Source: Streptomyces cacaoi (GTDB taxonomy: Bacteria; Actinomycetota; Actinomycetes; Streptomycetales; Streptomycetaceae). From it: a stretch of 64,000 bases of DNA. The position numbers were made by a program, and so were the translations under genes. This document shows, one piece after another, positions 32,502 to 41,267 of the stretch. The DNA lies in NCBI RefSeq assembly GCF_006539165.1, contig NZ_BJMM01000008.1:1-64000 (forward strand). Direction: 5' to 3'. Each line of letters opens with the position of its first letter. Position 1 is the stretch's first letter. A model generated the notes under the pieces. It did not search any database. It was not told the DNA's origin and saw nothing but the letters and a program-made list of their open reading frames with translations.

Positions 32502-34241
32502 TCACTCCGCCGAGGGCGACGCGCCCGCCCGGGCCTCCCCGCTGCCGGGTGCCCGGCCGCCGTCCGGGCGGTCCAGCTGCTCCTCCACCGCCCGGCGGAC
32601 GACGTCGCTGAGGCCCGCCCCGATCTGTGGCAGATCCTTGGCGAGCGCCGCGTTCAGCTTCGTGCGGACGTCCTCCTTGACCGAGTCGGCCCGTAGCGCC
32701 GCGTTGACGAAGGACGTCATCTGCCCCATGTCGACCGCGAGTTCCAGGTCCTGGTCGGTGAACTCGACGGTGAGCGAGGCGACGGTGAGGGACAGCGAGC
32801 CGAGCTCCGCGCCGGAGAACGAGAGGGCGCTCACGAGGGCCGAGGAGCGCACCGCGACGGTGAGCCCGCCCAGCGGGCTCGGGTCCCCGTCCATGGTGAA
32901 CCGGAACGTCCCCTTCAGCGTCAGGGGCGGGCCGGGAATGCCGGGGCGGCCCATGAGGGAGGACATGGACACCTTCGCCCGCAGCGTTCCCGCGTCGAGA
33001 GCCGCCTGCTCGGGCAGCACGACGGCGTTGGACGCGCCCACCACGGTGACGTCCGTGAAGGTCACGTCCTCGGCCTTGCCCATGCCGTCGAGGTCGATGT
33101 CGCCGAGCTTGACCTCACCGAGCGTGTACGGCTCGATCCTGGGGTCCGTGACCGACTGAAGGATCTTCGGCGGGTACAGCGCGCTCTGCTCGTCGGCGAT
33201 CGCCAGCCGCAGCCGGTCGAAGAGGTACTGGTCCACCGGATTGTTGCCCTCCGAGCCGCCGTCGGGCAGCTTCCCCGGCGGCACCGCGGTCAGCGCGGAA
33301 TCGAGGACGTGGGCCAGCTGCTCGGTGCAGGTGGTACCGATCCGCCGGAGGCTGTCGTCGAGGTTGAGCGTGTTCTGCAACTGCTGCCGCAGGGCGGCCT
33401 GGGCCGACTCGGAGTTGAAGGCGTCGACCGCGTTCTGCCGCCAGACCTGCTTCAGCGCTGTGTTCTTCACACAGCCGGGGTCCGTGGGGTCGTCGATGGT
33501 GAGCTTGTCCTCGACCAGGGTGAACCGGGGCTGCTCCGTGCCGTCACCCCGGGGCTGCACGGCCTCGACGACGAGGGCGAGGCTTCGCCCGGCGCCGTCC
33601 CCGACCAGTTGGATGCGCAGGGTGACGACGAGGACCAGCCCGGAGACGGTGAGGGAGAAGTCGCCCGTCCCGTTGATCTGGTCCGTCGGCCAGTGCACAC
33701 AGGGCATCCGGGTCGCGAAGGAGGTCGGCCGGACCTCGTCCCCCGCACGCGCGCACACACTCTGTTGCAGCAGATAGCGTCCGTCCACCGTGATGGTCTG
33801 CGGGAGGCCGCTGTGCTTCCCGAAGTACAGCGGCGCCGTCACGCGGTAGCCGTCCGGCAGCGTCTCGACGTTCTCCAGGGGGCCGAGCTGCACGTTGTCC
33901 AGCCCGGTCAGCTCGGCGGTCGGGAGGGTCAGGACCGGCAGCGGGGCCTCGGGCAGGGGGATGGCCGAGAAGTCCGCGGCGTGGAAAGGGGGTTGGGCGT
34001 GCCGCGCGTACCTCAGTTTCACGAGGGTGTACCAGTTGTCGGCCGCGGCCACGGCGATGGTGTTGCCGCCGTCCCCGCCGATGGCACCGAGCCGCCAGGT
34101 CTCGGCCTTCACCGGCAGCAGCGGCGTGCCGTTGTCCAGCCGCACCTGCCGGAGCAGCTCCGGCAGATTGTGCGGTTTCGACAGGTCGTTCAGCCGCCGG
34201 CGCATCGTGGCGTGCAGGAACGTGACCAGGTTGTCGCTCAC
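32502..34241 (-). CDS. 579-residue beta-rich protein of the TULIP-like locus, unknown function
   Basis: GTG start 24 bp after the stop of the polyprenyl synthase gene, so it is the last gene of the seven-gene operon. No signal peptide or catalytic motif. The N-terminus (VTFLHATMRRRLNDLSKPHN) is helical. Long alternating strands follow (LPVLTLPTAELTGLDNVQLG, LTVSGLVLVVTLRIQLVGDG, GLTVAVRSSALVSALSFSG), and a C-terminal helix ends the fold (LSDVVRRAVEEQLDRPDGG). It contains phrases such as LSLTVASLTVEFTDQDLELA that resemble the other beta-rich proteins here. I cannot assign a family beyond a lipid-binding-like guess. Confidence 0.65.
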   Translation of the reverse strand: MSDNLVTFLHATMRRRLNDLSKPHNLPELLRQVRLDNGTPLLPVKAETWRLGAIGGDGGNTIAVAAADNWYTLVKLRYARHAQPPFHAADFSAIPLPEAPLPVLTLPTAELTGLDNVQLGPLENVETLPDGYRVTAPLYFGKHSGLPQTITVDGRYLLQQSVCARAGDEVRPTSFATRMPCVHWPTDQINGTGDFSLTVSGLVLVVTLRIQLVGDGAGRSLALVVEAVQPRGDGTEQPRFTLVEDKLTIDDPTDPGCVKNTALKQVWRQNAVDAFNSESAQAALRQQLQNTLNLDDSLRRIGTTCTEQLAHVLDSALTAVPPGKLPDGGSEGNNPVDQYLFDRLRLAIADEQSALYPPKILQSVTDPRIEPYTLGEVKLGDIDLDGMGKAEDVTFTDVTVVGASNAVVLPEQAALDAGTLRAKVSMSSLMGRPGIPGPPLTLKGTFRFTMDGDPSPLGGLTVAVRSSALVSALSFSGAELGSLSLTVASLTVEFTDQDLELAVDMGQMTSFVNAALRADSVKEDVRTKLNAALAKDLPQIGAGLSDVVRRAVEEQLDRPDGGRAPGSGEARAGASPSAE

Positions 34242-34265
34242 TCGCAGTCTCCAGGAATCCGGTCG

Positions 34266-35306
34266 TCAGGGTGCGCGGTCGACCACATGGAGTGCGATCT
34301 CGGACAGCGCGTCCCGGTAGGGGCTCGGCGGGAAAGGGGACAGGTACTCCAGCGCGTCCAGGGCCTGGGCCCGGGCGTCCGCATAGCTCCGGCTGAATCC
34401 GGTCGTCGCGCGGACGGCCCGCATGGCCGAGTGGAGCTCCGCCGCGTCGTGGGGCGCGCCCCGGGCGATACGGGTGGCCGGATGGTCCGGGCCCAGCTCG
34501 GCCATGGCGTGGATGAGGGGGAGGGAGAAGCGCCCGCGGCTGAGGTCGATCCCGCGGGGCTTGCCGGAGGCGGACGCCTCCTGCGCCAGGTCGAACAGGT
34601 CGTCCATGACCTGGAAGGCACGGCCGACCCGGCGCCCGTGGAAACCGATGCGTCGGGAGTCGGCCGAGCGTCCGCCGGCGAGCGCGATGCCGGACTCGCA
34701 GGCGAGGCCGAAGAGCACGGCGGTCTTGCGCTCGATGGTCTCCCAGTAGTGCTTCAGCAGCGCCTCGGTGTCCCAGCCCGGGTCGACGCGCAGTTCGTCC
34801 AGCTCGCCGCAGCAGATGCGGAACGCCGTGTCCAGGACGGCCTTCACCAGGTCGATGTCCCGCTGTGCGTCGATGGCGTCCACGAAGCCGCGGATGGCCT
34901 GGACGAACTGCATGTCGCCGACCAGCACGGCGGTCCCGGTCCCGCGGGCGGCGTTGACCGAGGGCAGCGTGCGGCGGAGCGGCGAACTGTCCACGATGTC
35001 GTCGTGGATGAGGGTGGCCACGTGCAGCATCTCCAGGGAGACGGCGCCGTTGATCACCTTCTCGGGCAGCGGTCCCGGCCCGTGGACGAGCCGGGCGCTG
35101 AGGAGCAGCATGAGGGGCCGCAGCCGTTTGCCGCCCCGGTACAGGGCGAGTTCGTTGTCGGTCAGATAGCCGCGCTGCGGTGCGAGGGTGGTGTCGAGAA
35201 CCTCCCCGTACCGGTCCCAGTCCTCGGCGAGGAGTTCCGTTGACAGACGGCTGACGGGGTCCGGCTCGGCAGGCTGCCGGCCCGGCGGGGGCGCGGAGAG
35301 CAGCAC
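34266..35306 (-). CDS. polyprenyl diphosphate synthase (trans-isoprenyl type)
   Basis: 346 residues. All classical motifs are present: GGKRLRP at 58-64, the first aspartate motif DDIVD at 102-106 followed by RRTLPS, KTAVLFGLACESG, and the second aspartate motif DDLFD at 235-239 in FQVMDDLFDL. It should condense isopentenyl diphosphate with allylic diphosphates in the cytosol. Residues before DDIVD (LEMLHVATLIH) are bulky, but chain length cannot be safely read. GTG at 35304-35306 lies 4 bp after the previous stop, so the gene is translationally linked to its neighbours in the TULIP-like operon. The open frame runs further upstream only as a shadow of the previous gene. Confidence 0.9.
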   Translation of the reverse strand: MLLSAPPPGRQPAEPDPVSRLSTELLAEDWDRYGEVLDTTLAPQRGYLTDNELALYRGGKRLRPLMLLLSARLVHGPGPLPEKVINGAVSLEMLHVATLIHDDIVDSSPLRRTLPSVNAARGTGTAVLVGDMQFVQAIRGFVDAIDAQRDIDLVKAVLDTAFRICCGELDELRVDPGWDTEALLKHYWETIERKTAVLFGLACESGIALAGGRSADSRRIGFHGRRVGRAFQVMDDLFDLAQEASASGKPRGIDLSRGRFSLPLIHAMAELGPDHPATRIARGAPHDAAELHSAMRAVRATTGFSRSYADARAQALDALEYLSPFPPSPYRDALSEIALHVVDRAP

Positions 35307-35310
35307 GGGG

Positions 35311-36633
35311 TCAGGACTCCGATGCGGTGAGGTCGGGATGGGCCAGCTCCGGTCGGCCGTCCAGTACGGCCGTCCGCAGCCGTTCGGCGAGGGCGTCCTG
35401 GAGCAGGGTCCGCACGAAGTGCATACGCGCGACGCGCTCGCGCGCCGTGCGGCCGGCCTCCGCCTCCCAGGCGCTGTCGTCGAGTTCCAGTGAGAGGTCG
35501 GGGAGGTCGACATGGACGACCGCCGTGCCGCGCCCGTCGTCGCCCTGCTCGGTCTCCGCGGTGATCGTGCCGCCGGTGATGCGGGTGCCGCAGGTCCCCT
35601 CGTGGAGGACGGAGCCCACGGCCGCCTCCGCCGCCGCCAGCCTGGCGAGCCCCTTCGCTCGGCAGGAGCGGATGTGCCGCAGGTCGTCCTCGTCCAGACC
35701 GCCGGGGGCCGTGCCGCCGTAGGTGGTGATGCGCTCCAGGTGCGCGTCGGGGTCGAGATAGGGGCTCGGGTCGACGGTGAACTCCTCTGCGGGAGCGGGC
35801 GTTTGCTGGACCGCGGCATGGACTTCGGCGGCGGTCATCGGGTGGAGCGCGTCCTTGGCGTTGTGCGTCTGCTCCCGGATGGTCTTCGCGAACCGCCCAC
35901 TGGCGTCGAGGGCCTTCTGGTACTTCGGCTGGAGGGCGTCGCGGTCAGGCTCCTGGCCGATGACGGTGAGCGTCGCCTCCAGGGCGAGCTTGTGCGTGAA
36001 CGCGAGCCCGTTGTAACTGAGTTCCGGCTTACCGGACTTCGGCTGGTACCGCTTGTTCGGATCGTTCACCAGGCCGCCTTCCCGTACGGCGGCGTCGGTG
36101 TCCCTGGCCATCTCCTGGGTGCCCTGGCCGCCCCAGCCCTCGACGCCACGCTGGAACACCTCGTTGAAGACTTCGTTGTGCTCGTAGAAGGTGCTCACGA
36201 GCTGATAGCCGTTGTCGCTCTCCTTGACCAGACGCTCGCGCTGGGCCCGCGCGGTGTCGAGAAAGCCCTCCCTCTCCTCGTCGGGGAGCCCCGGCTGCCG
36301 GGGCTCGCCGGGGGACGGTTCCGCCCGGGACAGGGGGCGGAGATCGCCCGCGGTGTCGAGCTGCTGCTGTTGTTCCGGTTTCACATCGAGGGAGTACCGG
36401 CCGCTGAGCACCAGTGGCGGAAGCGGGTAATGGAACTGAGTGCGGCCGTTCTCCAGCGTCTCGGCGGTGGCTTCTCCGAGTTCACCGTCCAGGGCGACGG
36501 TCAGGTCTCCCAGACGCAGGCTGAGGGCACCGGTCGGTCCGTGTTCATGCCCTTCCGGAAGCGGCACCTGCCGGGCGACCGGATAGCCGGGGGTGTCCGG
36601 GAGGCGCAGTACGGGGCGGCCGGGATCGGTCAT
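35311..36633 (-). CDS. 440-residue hypothetical protein of the TULIP-like operon
   Basis: No recognised domain. The N-terminal 85 residues are beta-rich (LSLRLGDLTVALDGELGE, FHYPLPPLVLSGRYSLDV), recalling the strand patterns of the other locus proteins. A helical middle (about 110-300) includes LPDEEREGFLDTARAQRERL and NGLAFTHKLALEATLTVIG. The C-terminal part returns to strands (TAVVHVDLPDLSLELDDSAW) and ends with a helix. There is no signal peptide. It sits between a small beta-rich gene (78 bp upstream) and the polyprenyl synthase (4 bp downstream), so it is clearly co-transcribed. Confidence 0.65.
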   Translation of the reverse strand: MTDPGRPVLRLPDTPGYPVARQVPLPEGHEHGPTGALSLRLGDLTVALDGELGEATAETLENGRTQFHYPLPPLVLSGRYSLDVKPEQQQQLDTAGDLRPLSRAEPSPGEPRQPGLPDEEREGFLDTARAQRERLVKESDNGYQLVSTFYEHNEVFNEVFQRGVEGWGGQGTQEMARDTDAAVREGGLVNDPNKRYQPKSGKPELSYNGLAFTHKLALEATLTVIGQEPDRDALQPKYQKALDASGRFAKTIREQTHNAKDALHPMTAAEVHAAVQQTPAPAEEFTVDPSPYLDPDAHLERITTYGGTAPGGLDEDDLRHIRSCRAKGLARLAAAEAAVGSVLHEGTCGTRITGGTITAETEQGDDGRGTAVVHVDLPDLSLELDDSAWEAEAGRTARERVARMHFVRTLLQDALAERLRTAVLDGRPELAHPDLTASES

Positions 36634-36711
36634 AAGGGAAAGACTCCTCGCAGTGTTTCGGTCCGGCAGGGGAACGCCGGCGGCGTGCGGCAGAGCGTGT
36701 GCACGGGCTCG

Positions 36712-37095
36712 TCAACCGATCTCGACGCTGCCGTGGGCCATGAGCATGCCGTGGTGGGTTTCGACGGCCAGCGATGCGGCGTTGACCGTGACGGTGTCGT
36801 CGTTCGCCGTGAAGCTGAATCCGATGGGTTTCTCGAACGAGAATTTCTGCTCCGCGCCGACCACCTGGTCCCGCAGGTAGGTGTACGGCTTTTCCAGGAA
36901 CAGGAGGCCGAATGCCGCCACCACCGTGCCGACCGTCTGGATGATGCCCTGGTCCCTGCTGTGGAGCGTGCAGGAGAAGGGCTCGATCCAGGTGACCTCC
37001 GCCTTCACCTCGGTGGGGGAGATGTCGGTGATGCCTGCCTTGACGGTGACCGCGGAAGGGTCCTGCACCACCTCGTAGTGGAAGAGCGCCGGCAT
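36712..37095 (-). CDS. small beta-rich protein, paralogue 1
   Basis: 127 residues starting MPALFHYEVVQDPSAVTVKA with a strong GAAGGAGGA ribosome site. The protein is mostly strands with one hydrophobic helix (TVGTVVAAFGLLFLE). It ends ETHHGMLMAHGSVEIG, which matches the end of the next gene upstream (HDGALMVRAALEIGT), so the two are distant paralogues. Size and setting resemble the small OrfX1-type partner of P47/OrfX clusters. That comparison is inference only. Confidence 0.65.
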   Translation of the reverse strand: MPALFHYEVVQDPSAVTVKAGITDISPTEVKAEVTWIEPFSCTLHSRDQGIIQTVGTVVAAFGLLFLEKPYTYLRDQVVGAEQKFSFEKPIGFSFTANDDTVTVNAASLAVETHHGMLMAHGSVEIG

Positions 37096-37106
37096 GCTGT
37101 CCTCCT

Positions 37107-37520
37107 TCAGGTGCCGATTTCGAGGGCCGCGCGCACCATGAGCGCTCCGTCGTGGTTCTCCAGCGACGGGTCGGAGAGGGTGGCTTTCACGGTTTCCCCG
37201 GCGACGTTCTGGGTCACCGGCGGCAGCGTGCACAGGCTGAAGGTGTGACCGGCCAGAAGTGCGGTGCCCGCCTGCGGCAGAACGGCACCGATGGCCTGTG
37301 CCAGGGGCCAGACGAGGCCGGAGAGGACTTCCTGACCGACGTCGCTGCCGGACGGTTCGACCTTCACGGCGAAGGGGTCGATGTGCTCGACGACGGCCTG
37401 GACGCAGGAGTGCCCTGAGTCGCTGGACAGTTGGAGGCGAATACGCCCTTGCACGGGCGAAGGAAGGGGGGTCGCGGTGTAGTTGACGCCGACGGAGCCG
37501 GCGCCCGAGCCGTTTTCCAC
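37107..37520 (-). CDS. small beta-rich protein, paralogue 2
   Basis: 137 residues, GTG start. Strands alternate (GRIRLQLSSDSGHSCVQAVV, DPFAVKVEPSGSDV, VAGETVKATLSDPSLENHDG) around a hydrophobic middle (VLSGLVWPLAQAIGAVLP). The end HDGALMVRAALEIGT mirrors paralogue 1, which starts 11 bp downstream. It lies 50 bp after a TULIP-like gene. No enzymatic motif. The tandem pair suggests a two-subunit or heteromeric partner for the larger proteins. Confidence 0.65.
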   Translation of the reverse strand: MENGSGAGSVGVNYTATPLPSPVQGRIRLQLSSDSGHSCVQAVVEHIDPFAVKVEPSGSDVGQEVLSGLVWPLAQAIGAVLPQAGTALLAGHTFSLCTLPPVTQNVAGETVKATLSDPSLENHDGALMVRAALEIGT

Positions 37521-37570
37521 GAGAGACGTCCTAGGTTGATTCCGGATGGGCAGATGGCTCGTGCACTCGG

Positions 37571-38497
37571 TCAGTAGCTCTTGAAGAAGTGCCCGATGGC
37601 GTCACCGACCTGCTCCAGGTCGTGGCCGATGCTGTACAGCTCCAGCTCGGCGTCCGCGTGCGCGGTGAAACCGGCCGAGATGCCGACCGTGTCCGGCGCC
37701 GCGTCGTCGACGGCGGCAGTGGCGGACGTCAGTGTGATGTCGGCCTCGTAGGTGGCTTTTCCGATGCCGAATCCGGCCTCGCCCGACGTCTGGTTCCGTT
37801 TTCCCGTCTGCGCGTCCATCTGGGCCTGCGCCACACGGCGCACGGTCTCCGGACCGATCAGGACATAGAAGTGCGTGCCGCCGCTGAACTTCGCGGCGGC
37901 GTCGGCCGGTTCGGGAGCCGGAGGCGCTGCCCCGTCGGCGAGGTTGGTGCCGGCCACGAGGGCGCCTTCGCCCACGGCGATGGCCGGCGGGCCGAAATCC
38001 ACCTCGGCGAACGTGATGTGCGGCACGGTGACACCGCGGAGCAGGGTGGACGACAGGTCGAGCATCTTCGGGCCCACCACATGCTCGTAGAAATACGTCG
38101 CCCACGCGTCGGCGCCGGTCAGATCGATCGCCACGGCCACCGGCACCACGGTGAGATTCCCGCTGTAGACGGTGAGCGTGCACAGAGCCGTGACTTCCCT
38201 TTCCCAGGGCGCCCCGTCGAAGGTCAGCCTGAGCTTGGGGAAGGTGACGGTGAAGGGATTGGTGTACGGCTCCGGAACGGGCGGTTTGCGGGCGATGGCA
38301 TGTGTCCAGAATCCGCTGTCGGGCGCCCGCAGGGAGACCACCGGGCACTCCTCCACGGACCACGTCGCCGTTTGCCCGGAGGCAGTCCGGGATCCCTGGA
38401 ACAGCTTTTCCTTCAGGGACGCCCTGCCGTACAGGGAGGACACCACGGAGTTCAGGGCGTCCTCGTGCAGGGCCACTTCGAGGTCGTACGACGTCAT
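37571..38497 (-). CDS. TULIP/P47-like beta-rich protein 2
   Basis: 308 residues. It begins MTSYDLEVALHEDALNSVVS, continues with strands (PFTVTFPKLRLTFDGAPWER, ALCTLTVYSGNLTVVPVAVA) and contains VPHITFAEVDFGPPAIAVGE followed by GALVAGTNL. The end is helical (SIGHDLEQVGDAIGHFFKSY). This order of a helical cap, long twisted strands and an xIxGTxL element recalls tubular lipid-binding (TULIP) proteins such as clostridial P47. The gene upstream encodes a diverged copy with matching landmarks. No signal peptide, so cytosolic. The TULIP assignment is a pattern judgement and needs a structure or profile comparison. Confidence 0.65.
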   Translation of the reverse strand: MTSYDLEVALHEDALNSVVSSLYGRASLKEKLFQGSRTASGQTATWSVEECPVVSLRAPDSGFWTHAIARKPPVPEPYTNPFTVTFPKLRLTFDGAPWEREVTALCTLTVYSGNLTVVPVAVAIDLTGADAWATYFYEHVVGPKMLDLSSTLLRGVTVPHITFAEVDFGPPAIAVGEGALVAGTNLADGAAPPAPEPADAAAKFSGGTHFYVLIGPETVRRVAQAQMDAQTGKRNQTSGEAGFGIGKATYEADITLTSATAAVDDAAPDTVGISAGFTAHADAELELYSIGHDLEQVGDAIGHFFKSY

Positions 38498-38509
38498 CGT
38501 CTCTTCCCG

Positions 38510-39451
38510 TCACATGCTCTTGGTGGCGTTGAACAGCGCGCACTTGTCCGGGTCGATACCGAGGGGCGAGATGTTCACCCCGTACGCCATGTCCAAGGTG
38601 GCCTGGGCGTTCGTCAGGGAGTCCGCCGCCAGCCGGAGACCCGTGTAGCCCCGGAGCCGGTAGTCGGCCGAGATGGTCAGGGGTTTCGAAGACTGGGAGA
38701 AGTGCTGCTGCTTTCCGAGCGCCTTCTCGCGGATCGCCCTGTCCAGGACCCATTCGATCAACCGTCGGCTGAACAGTGCCCACAGTGGCTTGTCGGGCCA
38801 GGTGAATCCGGCGGCCAGTGGGTCGGGGGTGGCGTTGCCGTCGATGTCGGCGGCTGTGGCCAGTACGAGGTGGGTTCCCGTGATCAGTGCCTGATCGGGG
38901 ACGAGGGTGAGCTTCTCGCCGAAGAGTTCCTGGGTGGGGATCGTGAGCTGGGACAGTGCGTTTCCGCCGGCTTTGACGAGGTGGGGAATCACCAGGTGCT
39001 GGACGAAGAACGCCTTCCAGCTGTCCATACCCGCGGTGTCCAACCGGACGGCGAGAACGGTGACGGAGAGCTTTCCGTCCTTCGCCGACACCGCGCCGTA
39101 GACGTCGATGTCCTTGCCCGTGACGCTCGTTGTCTGCCCCGCGTTGGTGAGGGCCGCGTCGGTGTTCGTCAGCGTGATCCGAAGAACGTTCTCGCTGGGG
39201 AGCGGCGTCGTCGGTGGCCTCTTGCCTCCGGCGTCCGTGGCCTTGTCCCATTCGTCCTGGCTCGGCGCGCTGAGGACGACGGTGGGCGCGCCCTTGACGT
39301 CCCATGTGAGGACGGCCTGCTCGCCGTTGAACTGTGTGCTTTCGCGGCCTGTGAACACCGCGTCGTGGTGCTTGCTGTGCAGCTCGGCCATGCCGGTGTT
39401 GAGCGAGGTCGCGTCGAGCCCGATCGCGAGGTCGAAGCTTGTTAACGACAC
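38510..39451 (-). CDS. TULIP/P47-like beta-rich protein 1 (first gene of operon)
   Basis: 313 residues from a GTG at 39449-39451 with GGAGG nine bases upstream. It starts MSLTSFDLAIGLDATSLNTG, parallel to the SYDLEVALHEDALN start of the next protein. Other shared landmarks are a strand LSVTVLAVRLDTAGMDSWKA (parallel to LTVVPVAVAIDLTGADAWAT) and LFGEKLTLVPDQALITGTHL (parallel to FGPPAIAVGEGALVAGTNL). The two are therefore paralogues. The frame is open upstream to 40000, but that part has no coding character. Twelve bp separate it from the next gene. It leads the seven-gene operon. Confidence 0.65.
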   Translation of the reverse strand: MSLTSFDLAIGLDATSLNTGMAELHSKHHDAVFTGRESTQFNGEQAVLTWDVKGAPTVVLSAPSQDEWDKATDAGGKRPPTTPLPSENVLRITLTNTDAALTNAGQTTSVTGKDIDVYGAVSAKDGKLSVTVLAVRLDTAGMDSWKAFFVQHLVIPHLVKAGGNALSQLTIPTQELFGEKLTLVPDQALITGTHLVLATAADIDGNATPDPLAAGFTWPDKPLWALFSRRLIEWVLDRAIREKALGKQQHFSQSSKPLTISADYRLRGYTGLRLAADSLTNAQATLDMAYGVNISPLGIDPDKCALFNATKSM

Positions 39452-39778
39452 AGAAGAGGGCCTCCAGTTTTTCGGGAGCGGCGCACGGAGGGTGGCGAGG
39501 ACGGGGCGCGTGCCGTGACGTACGAACCGTGGCGTACCCCGTGAGCGCCGAGGGCTCTCCCATGCGAACTCAACCTGCGTTGAGCCGTCCACTTCGACAG
39601 CTGAAACCACCTGAAAGAGTGTTATCTCCGCGAGAGATTCAGCCAACAGTGCGCGTACACAAGGGAGTTGACCCCGACCGCCACCGTGACGACCGGGTGC
39701 GAGTCCGTGTGCGCACCGGGCCCGCACAGCTCGGCATGCTGGTGAGCGCACCGCACCGCACCGCACCGCGAGGAGATC

Positions 39779-39967
39779 GTGGTCCACGGTGCCCGGATGG
39801 CGCGAGTCCAGGAGATGACCGAGGCCGGCATCGACGCGGTCTCCGCGATACGGGTGCGCGGCCGGCAAACCGCCTACACCGGCTACACCACCGACGGAGC
39901 CATCCAGAGCGACACCTACGGCGGCACACCACTCCCCGAAACCAGGTACCGGCGCACCTTGCCGTGA
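39779..39967 (+). CDS. possible small hypothetical protein
   Basis: GTG at 39779 follows GAGGAGATC and opens 62 residues containing ARVQEMTEAGIDAVSAIRVR and TAYTGYTTDGAIQSDTYGG. Composition is plausible for a real protein, but I recognise no family and the frame could be a fragment. It occupies part of the 570-bp gap between the TULIP-like operon and the alpha/beta hydrolase. The rest of that gap, which must contain the operon promoter, shows nothing else clear. Confidence 0.3.
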   Translation: MVHGARMARVQEMTEAGIDAVSAIRVRGRQTAYTGYTTDGAIQSDTYGGTPLPETRYRRTLP

Positions 39968-40021
39968 CGGCTCGACCCGGTTGGCGCGAGCATCGGACAA
40001 CCCGGCTCGTCCAGGCTGCGG

Positions 40022-40795
40022 TCAGTGTTGTTCGTCTGCCGAGGCCCGGTGTGGGGAGTCCGTTGCGGTGGCGGTTGCGATGTCGGTGAGGAGGGTGGCC
40101 AGTCGGGGTGGTGTGGAGAGGAACGGGCAGTGGCCGGTGGGTAGGTGTTCGACGTGTGTGGCGTGTGCGGACATCTTCTTCTGGAGCTGCGGCGGGAGCG
40201 CCTGGTCGCGTTCGCAGAGTACGTAGGTGGAGGGCACGGTCCGCCAGGCCGCGTGGGTGACCGGCTGCTGGAACGAGCGGCGGCTCTGCTCGGTGAGCCG
40301 GCCGATGGCGTGCTCGGCCTGGTCGTCGGTGAGGTCGCTGTAGAGCGAGGTGCGGGGGTCGGTGAAGACGGTGGGGGAGGTGCCGGTGAGGTCCTCGTCC
40401 TCGGGCTCGGGGGTGGGCTTGCCGTGGACGCTGAGGAGGGATTCGCCCTCCTGTGTCATATAGGCGGCGAGGTAGACGAGGTGGACGACGTGCGGGTGGT
40501 CGGCGGCTGCCTGCGTGACGGGTATGCCGCCGTAGGAATGGCCGACGACGATCACGGGGCCTTCCATGCGGCGCAGTTGTGCGGCTATCGCCTCGGCGTC
40601 GTCGTACATGCCCGCGGTGGGAGTGCTCTGCGGGCCGGCGCTGGGCAGTTCGACGGTGCGGGATCGCCGGCCTCGGGCGTCGAGGGCGTCGCGCAGCGGG
40701 TCCCAGCAGGCGGCCCGGTGCCAGGCGCCGGGGACGAGCAGGAAGGACGGGCTGGTCGGGTGGTGGGGGCCGTGCGGGGCGGCGGGGTGGGACAC
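40022..40795 (-). CDS. alpha/beta hydrolase
   Basis: 257 residues. The oxyanion-hole region is SFLLVPGAWHRAACWDPL. The nucleophile elbow is VIVVGHSYGGIPVTQAA (Ser in GHSYGG), and the catalytic His is near HVEHLPTGHCPFLSTP. The layout matches the esterase-like hydrolases related to salicylate or pheophorbide esterases. It would cleave an ester in the cytosol. The start MSHPAAPHGPHHPTSPSF is at 40793-40795. No operon partner is visible. Confidence 0.88.
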   Translation of the reverse strand: MSHPAAPHGPHHPTSPSFLLVPGAWHRAACWDPLRDALDARGRRSRTVELPSAGPQSTPTAGMYDDAEAIAAQLRRMEGPVIVVGHSYGGIPVTQAAADHPHVVHLVYLAAYMTQEGESLLSVHGKPTPEPEDEDLTGTSPTVFTDPRTSLYSDLTDDQAEHAIGRLTEQSRRSFQQPVTHAAWRTVPSTYVLCERDQALPPQLQKKMSAHATHVEHLPTGHCPFLSTPPRLATLLTDIATATATDSPHRASADEQH

Positions 40796-41267
40796 GGTGG
40801 TACTCCTGAGAGGCCGAGATGTGCTGTGTCACGAGGGGGAGTGGCCCGGTGGGGCGGGGTCGGCCGGGGCCGGGTTCTCGCCTGGGCGGTGTCGGCCGAG
40901 CGACAGGGGCGCGCCGCGTGGGCATGTCCGGCCCCGGGAGGCGCTGCCGGGTGATCCCCGCGAGGGAGTCTCGCGCTTTCGCGGACGCTTCCTTGAGCCG
41001 GCGTGCTCGTCCTGCGCGGATCCGACGATTTCGGCTGTACGGAAGGCGGGGTTCGACATTCGTGGCCGCGCGGCCGACGCCATCTTCCGGCCTGGCACGC
41101 CAAGGGGCCCGCGTGCACGCCCCTCGGCCTCGACGGGCCGATTTCGTGAGCTCGTTGCCGCGCGGCTGTGAGGCGATCCGGTACCGGGCACCATCACACG
41201 GGCCCGACCTGTGTGCCTGGGAGGGGTGAGGCTCGTACCGTGCTACGGCCCCGTCCGGTCCTCGGCC
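40796..41267. other. 470 bp with no gene seen
   Basis: Between two minus-strand genes. Open frames here have non-coding composition. It should include the hydrolase promoter. No repeat or operator noticed. Confidence 0.45.

Noticed and set aside
35512..37248. 578-residue plus-strand frame over the TULIP-like operon
   Set aside because: It is antisense to genes with tight spacing, ribosome sites and sensible proteins; shadow frames are common at this GC content.
39452..40000. Longer N-terminus for the first TULIP-like protein
   Set aside because: The upstream part lacks coding character, and GTG at 39451 has an ideal GGAGG and aligns with the start of its paralogue.
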